Assembly (NCBI GenBank): GCA_043810345.1
Contig: JBDROF010000001.1
Span: forward strand, 1 to 43,882
Length of the DNA: 43,882 bases
Source of the DNA: QYOJ01 sp043810345
GTDB lineage: Bacteria > Bacteroidota > Bacteroidia > Bacteroidales > FEN-979
Reading direction: 5' to 3'
Shown here: piece by piece, positions 41,889 to 43,882 of the stretch
Layout of the letters: every line of letters starts with the position of its first letter
How positions within the stretch are numbered: the first letter of the stretch is position 1
Made by a program: the position numbers and the translations under genes
Notes under the pieces: generated by a model
What the model saw: the letters and a program-made list of their open reading frames with translations, nothing else
Database searches by the model: none
What the model was told of the DNA's origin: nothing

Positions 41889-43274
41889 ATGAAAAATATT
41901 TCGCTGATATTTATTCAACTAGTCTGCATTTCTCTGATTCACTCCCAGGATGTGATTGTCAGTCTGACCGGCCGGCATTTTCAGACACCGGTTGAACTGG
42001 ATTCCATCCGGCTGGAGAACCTGACCAACGGAAGCCGGACGCTTTTTTCCGTATTGCCTGAAGGTGTTACCACATACCGGATCAACCTCAGCGCCGGTTC
42101 CATCCTGGGTATCGATCCCGGAACCCAGTCCGGCTTTCCGATCGTAGAGGCGCTTGTGAACCGGCCCGGATCGCTGAAGCTGGCCCTGACACTCCGGCGA
42201 CCGGAATCAGTGGAGGTTTGTATCATCAGTCAGCGGGGAGAGATCCTCCTGAACAAAGCCCTGTGTGTCTCGCCCCATCTGAACATCCTGGAGGTCTCTT
42301 CGGGTGTCTCTCAGGTATTGTTGGTGGAAGTGTCGGGCGGATCGTTCCGTCATGTGGAAAAGATGGCCGGCAGTGGGACCGGCGAAAGGACCCGGATCCT
42401 TCTTTCACCCCGGGATGGCCAACTGAAGTCAGGCTATCCCCTCCCCGCCTCCCCTTCCATACTCACTTCCGGATTTGTATTCACTCCTGGAGACACAGTT
42501 CGTTTCACTATATATAAAACGGCGTATTTCCCGAGTGAGTCAGTACAGGGTCCCCAACACGATGATTCCTATCTTCTGTTCCTGAGCCGGCCCTGCCCTT
42601 CCGGTTCCACACTCACAGATGTGGACGGGAACGTGTACCATACAGTTCAGATAGGCGATCAGTGCTGGATGCGCCAAAACCTCAATACCACCCGGTATGC
42701 CGACGGGACGCCCCTGGTGGACGGAACGGGCGTTGGTCCGGTTTACGGGGATTACACGACCCCTTATTGGTTCAATTACGACGATTCCCTCAACAATTCG
42801 ATCACATATGGAAAACTATACACATGGGCCGCGGTGATGCATGGGTCAGAAAGCAGCAATTCCAATCCCAGCGGCGTACAGGGAATTTGTCCGGCAGGCT
42901 GGCATGTGCCCAGCGACGCCGAGTGGATGGAATTGGAGATGTTCCTGGGAATGAGCGCCGGGGAGGCAAACAGGGTGATGGAGTGGCGGGGAACCGACGA
43001 AGGGGGAAAACTGAAAGAAACCGGGACCACCCGTTGGCAGGAACCCAACACAGGGGCCACCAATGAAAGCGGGTTCACCGCGCTGCCGGCAGGTCAGCGA
43101 AATGACGAAGGACTTTTTCTGGGCAAACAATATGCTGGATTCTATCATACATCCACTGAATACCAAGGAACAAGCTCTTCTGCCTCTCGTTTCTTATCAT
43201 GGGATATGTCGATGATCTGGCGAGATTTTGGACCGAAAAATTTTGCTTTCTCTATTCGTTGCCTGAAGGACTGA
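41889..43274 (+). CDS. Secreted FISUMP-domain protein
   Basis: Protein of 461 residues from ATG 41889 (a TTG-started frame at 41868 adds seven residues). Signal peptide MKNISLIFIQLVCISLIHSQ. The N-terminal half (about 20-235) is a beta-rich region with no recognised family. The C-terminal half is a FISUMP domain (Fibrobacter succinogenes major paralogous domain): DVDGNVYHTVQIGDQCWMRQNL, GICPAGWHVPSDAEW, ending FSIRCLKD. FISUMP proteins are common, poorly understood surface proteins in Bacteroidota and Fibrobacteres. Composition returns to the GC level of the left part of the window. Confidence 0.9.
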   Translation: MKNISLIFIQLVCISLIHSQDVIVSLTGRHFQTPVELDSIRLENLTNGSRTLFSVLPEGVTTYRINLSAGSILGIDPGTQSGFPIVEALVNRPGSLKLALTLRRPESVEVCIISQRGEILLNKALCVSPHLNILEVSSGVSQVLLVEVSGGSFRHVEKMAGSGTGERTRILLSPRDGQLKSGYPLPASPSILTSGFVFTPGDTVRFTIYKTAYFPSESVQGPQHDDSYLLFLSRPCPSGSTLTDVDGNVYHTVQIGDQCWMRQNLNTTRYADGTPLVDGTGVGPVYGDYTTPYWFNYDDSLNNSITYGKLYTWAAVMHGSESSNSNPSGVQGICPAGWHVPSDAEWMELEMFLGMSAGEANRVMEWRGTDEGGKLKETGTTRWQEPNTGATNESGFTALPAGQRNDEGLFLGKQYAGFYHTSTEYQGTSSSASRFLSWDMSMIWRDFGPKNFAFSIRCLKD

Positions 43275-43334
43275 TAAACAGGCCATTGCACATCATTGCC
43301 ATCATTACCACATTGCCATAATTGATTATAGAGA

Positions 43335-43393
43335 AGTCTTCAGTCTTGAGTCTTCAATTCTCCTTCTTCAACCTTGAACCTTGAACCTCAACC
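43335..43393. repeat. Two heptamer arrays at the 3' end of the adenosine deaminase gene
   Basis: Array A: AGTCTTC, AGTCTTG, AGTCTTC (43335-43355). Array B: AACCTTG, AACCTTG, AACCTCA, then AACC-like remains (43370-43393). On the minus strand array B encodes the last residues and the TGA stop of the deaminase gene. Confidence 0.8.
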
Positions 43394-43882
43394 ATGATCC
43401 CTGCTCCCTAATCCCCTCCAGCTCCTCTGCTGAAAACAGGCCAGCCTGAAACAGGTGCAGAAACTCTTCCGAAACTCCCTGGTTGAAGAGTGTCACATCA
43501 TCGGTGTTGACAGTGACTTTGACTCCGTTATCATAGAGGATTCGGATAGGATGTGTGGCGTAGGATTTCACTCGTAGCAGAATCATGTTGCTAGTCGGAC
43601 AGATGTTTAACGGAACATTGCGTTCTGCCAGCCACTTCATGACATCCGGGGAGGAAGCCGCAGCAATGCCATGTTGCACTGCATCAAGATCCAGGACATC
43701 TACGGCCTCCCTCACCTGATCGGCCGTACCAAACTCGCCGACATGCGCGGTACAACGAAATCCCTGCTGCCGGGCGAACCGGAAGATCTCTCTGAAGTTC
43801 TGTACCGGTTGACTCTGTTCATCGTCGTAGAGATCAATGGCGGTAAAATAGTCCAGGTCAAGATAGGGCTCAAAAAAACGCA
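43368..43882 (-). CDS. Adenosine deaminase-like amidohydrolase, C-terminal part (5' end beyond right edge)
   Basis: Minus-strand frame open from the right edge to TGA at 43368-43370, about 171 residues. HVGEFG corresponds to the HAGE active-site motif. HGIAAASSPDV, the ICPTSN segment and NTDD (metal-binding Asp pair) match the adenosine/AMP deaminase family. It would deaminate adenosine or a related nucleoside for purine salvage. The last residues (FKVQG) come from the heptamer array, so the original C-terminus may have been altered. Confidence 0.88.
   Translation of the reverse strand, partial: RFFEPYLDLDYFTAIDLYDDEQSQPVQNFREIFRFARQQGFRCTAHVGEFGTADQVREAVDVLDLDAVQHGIAAASSPDVMKWLAERNVPLNICPTSNMILLRVKSYATHPIRILYDNGVKVTVNTDDVTLFNQGVSEEFLHLFQAGLFSAEELEGIREQGSWLRFKVQG

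Noticed and set aside
1..43882. tRNA or rRNA genes
   Set aside because: No gap shows a cloverleaf-like or rRNA-like sequence that I can recognise; most gaps are under 200 bp and AT-rich.

Overview
This window is a piece of a Bacteroidota chromosome, most likely from an anaerobic or microaerobic Bacteroidales-type lineage. The evidence is a SusD-family lipoprotein, TonB-dependent receptor and DUF5686 proteins, type IX secretion (T9SS) C-terminal sorting domains, FISUMP and DUF4296 proteins, sphingolipid genes, and repeated matches to the Bacteroidota promoter element TAnnTTTG. Genes are dense, on both strands, with short gaps and many 4-bp overlaps. I saw no rRNA, tRNA or CRISPR array.

Left part (1-14260). 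The end of a SusD-like gene converges on a minus-strand block, iorA-iorB-spt-GNAT-epimerase. The last three genes look like a bacterial ceramide pathway: serine palmitoyltransferase, an acyltransferase candidate and a ketone reductase candidate. Divergent from iorA come a CbpA/DnaJ chaperone with an overlapping small gene, an orphan TonB-dependent receptor and a small lipoprotein. A minus-strand group (DUF4296 lipoprotein, OmpH-like protein, RecQ) follows.

Middle part (14386-29602). Envelope genes (kpsF/kdsD, a DUF5686 outer-membrane protein, lptB, pssA), queA and tatA lead into a sulfur-handling cluster: SQR-like flavoprotein, DUF1641, a DsrC/TusE protein with one C-terminal Cys, and a DsrE-like protein. 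Strong palindromes mark the end of this cluster. Next are a T9SS-exported multidomain protein, a HemG-like flavodoxin, tatC, a PspC plus LiaF-like membrane pair, and an alpha/beta hydrolase that seems to lack an internal segment.

Right part (29714-43882). A tight operon encodes a KamA-type aminomutase with lysine-specific residues, two different ATP-grasp ligases and a GNAT acetyltransferase. This is the best candidate here for an undescribed pathway, possibly making a beta-lysine-containing small molecule or peptide. After a zinc alcohol dehydrogenase and an unknown lipoprotein comes a decaying locus. A large TerB-like/ABCG-type transporter carries a 1-base frameshift and a 162-bp MITE with 15-bp terminal inverted repeats and an 8-bp target duplication. 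The LuxR-type response regulator next to it has an in-frame stop. An AT-richer stretch follows with a secreted GH16 glucanase and an S74-chaperone/T9SS fusion, then a FISUMP protein and the end of an adenosine deaminase.

A feature across the window is a set of locus-private short tandem arrays (7- or 8-bp units) at gene boundaries. Three of them overlap or abut stop codons, and most units contain a stop triplet.
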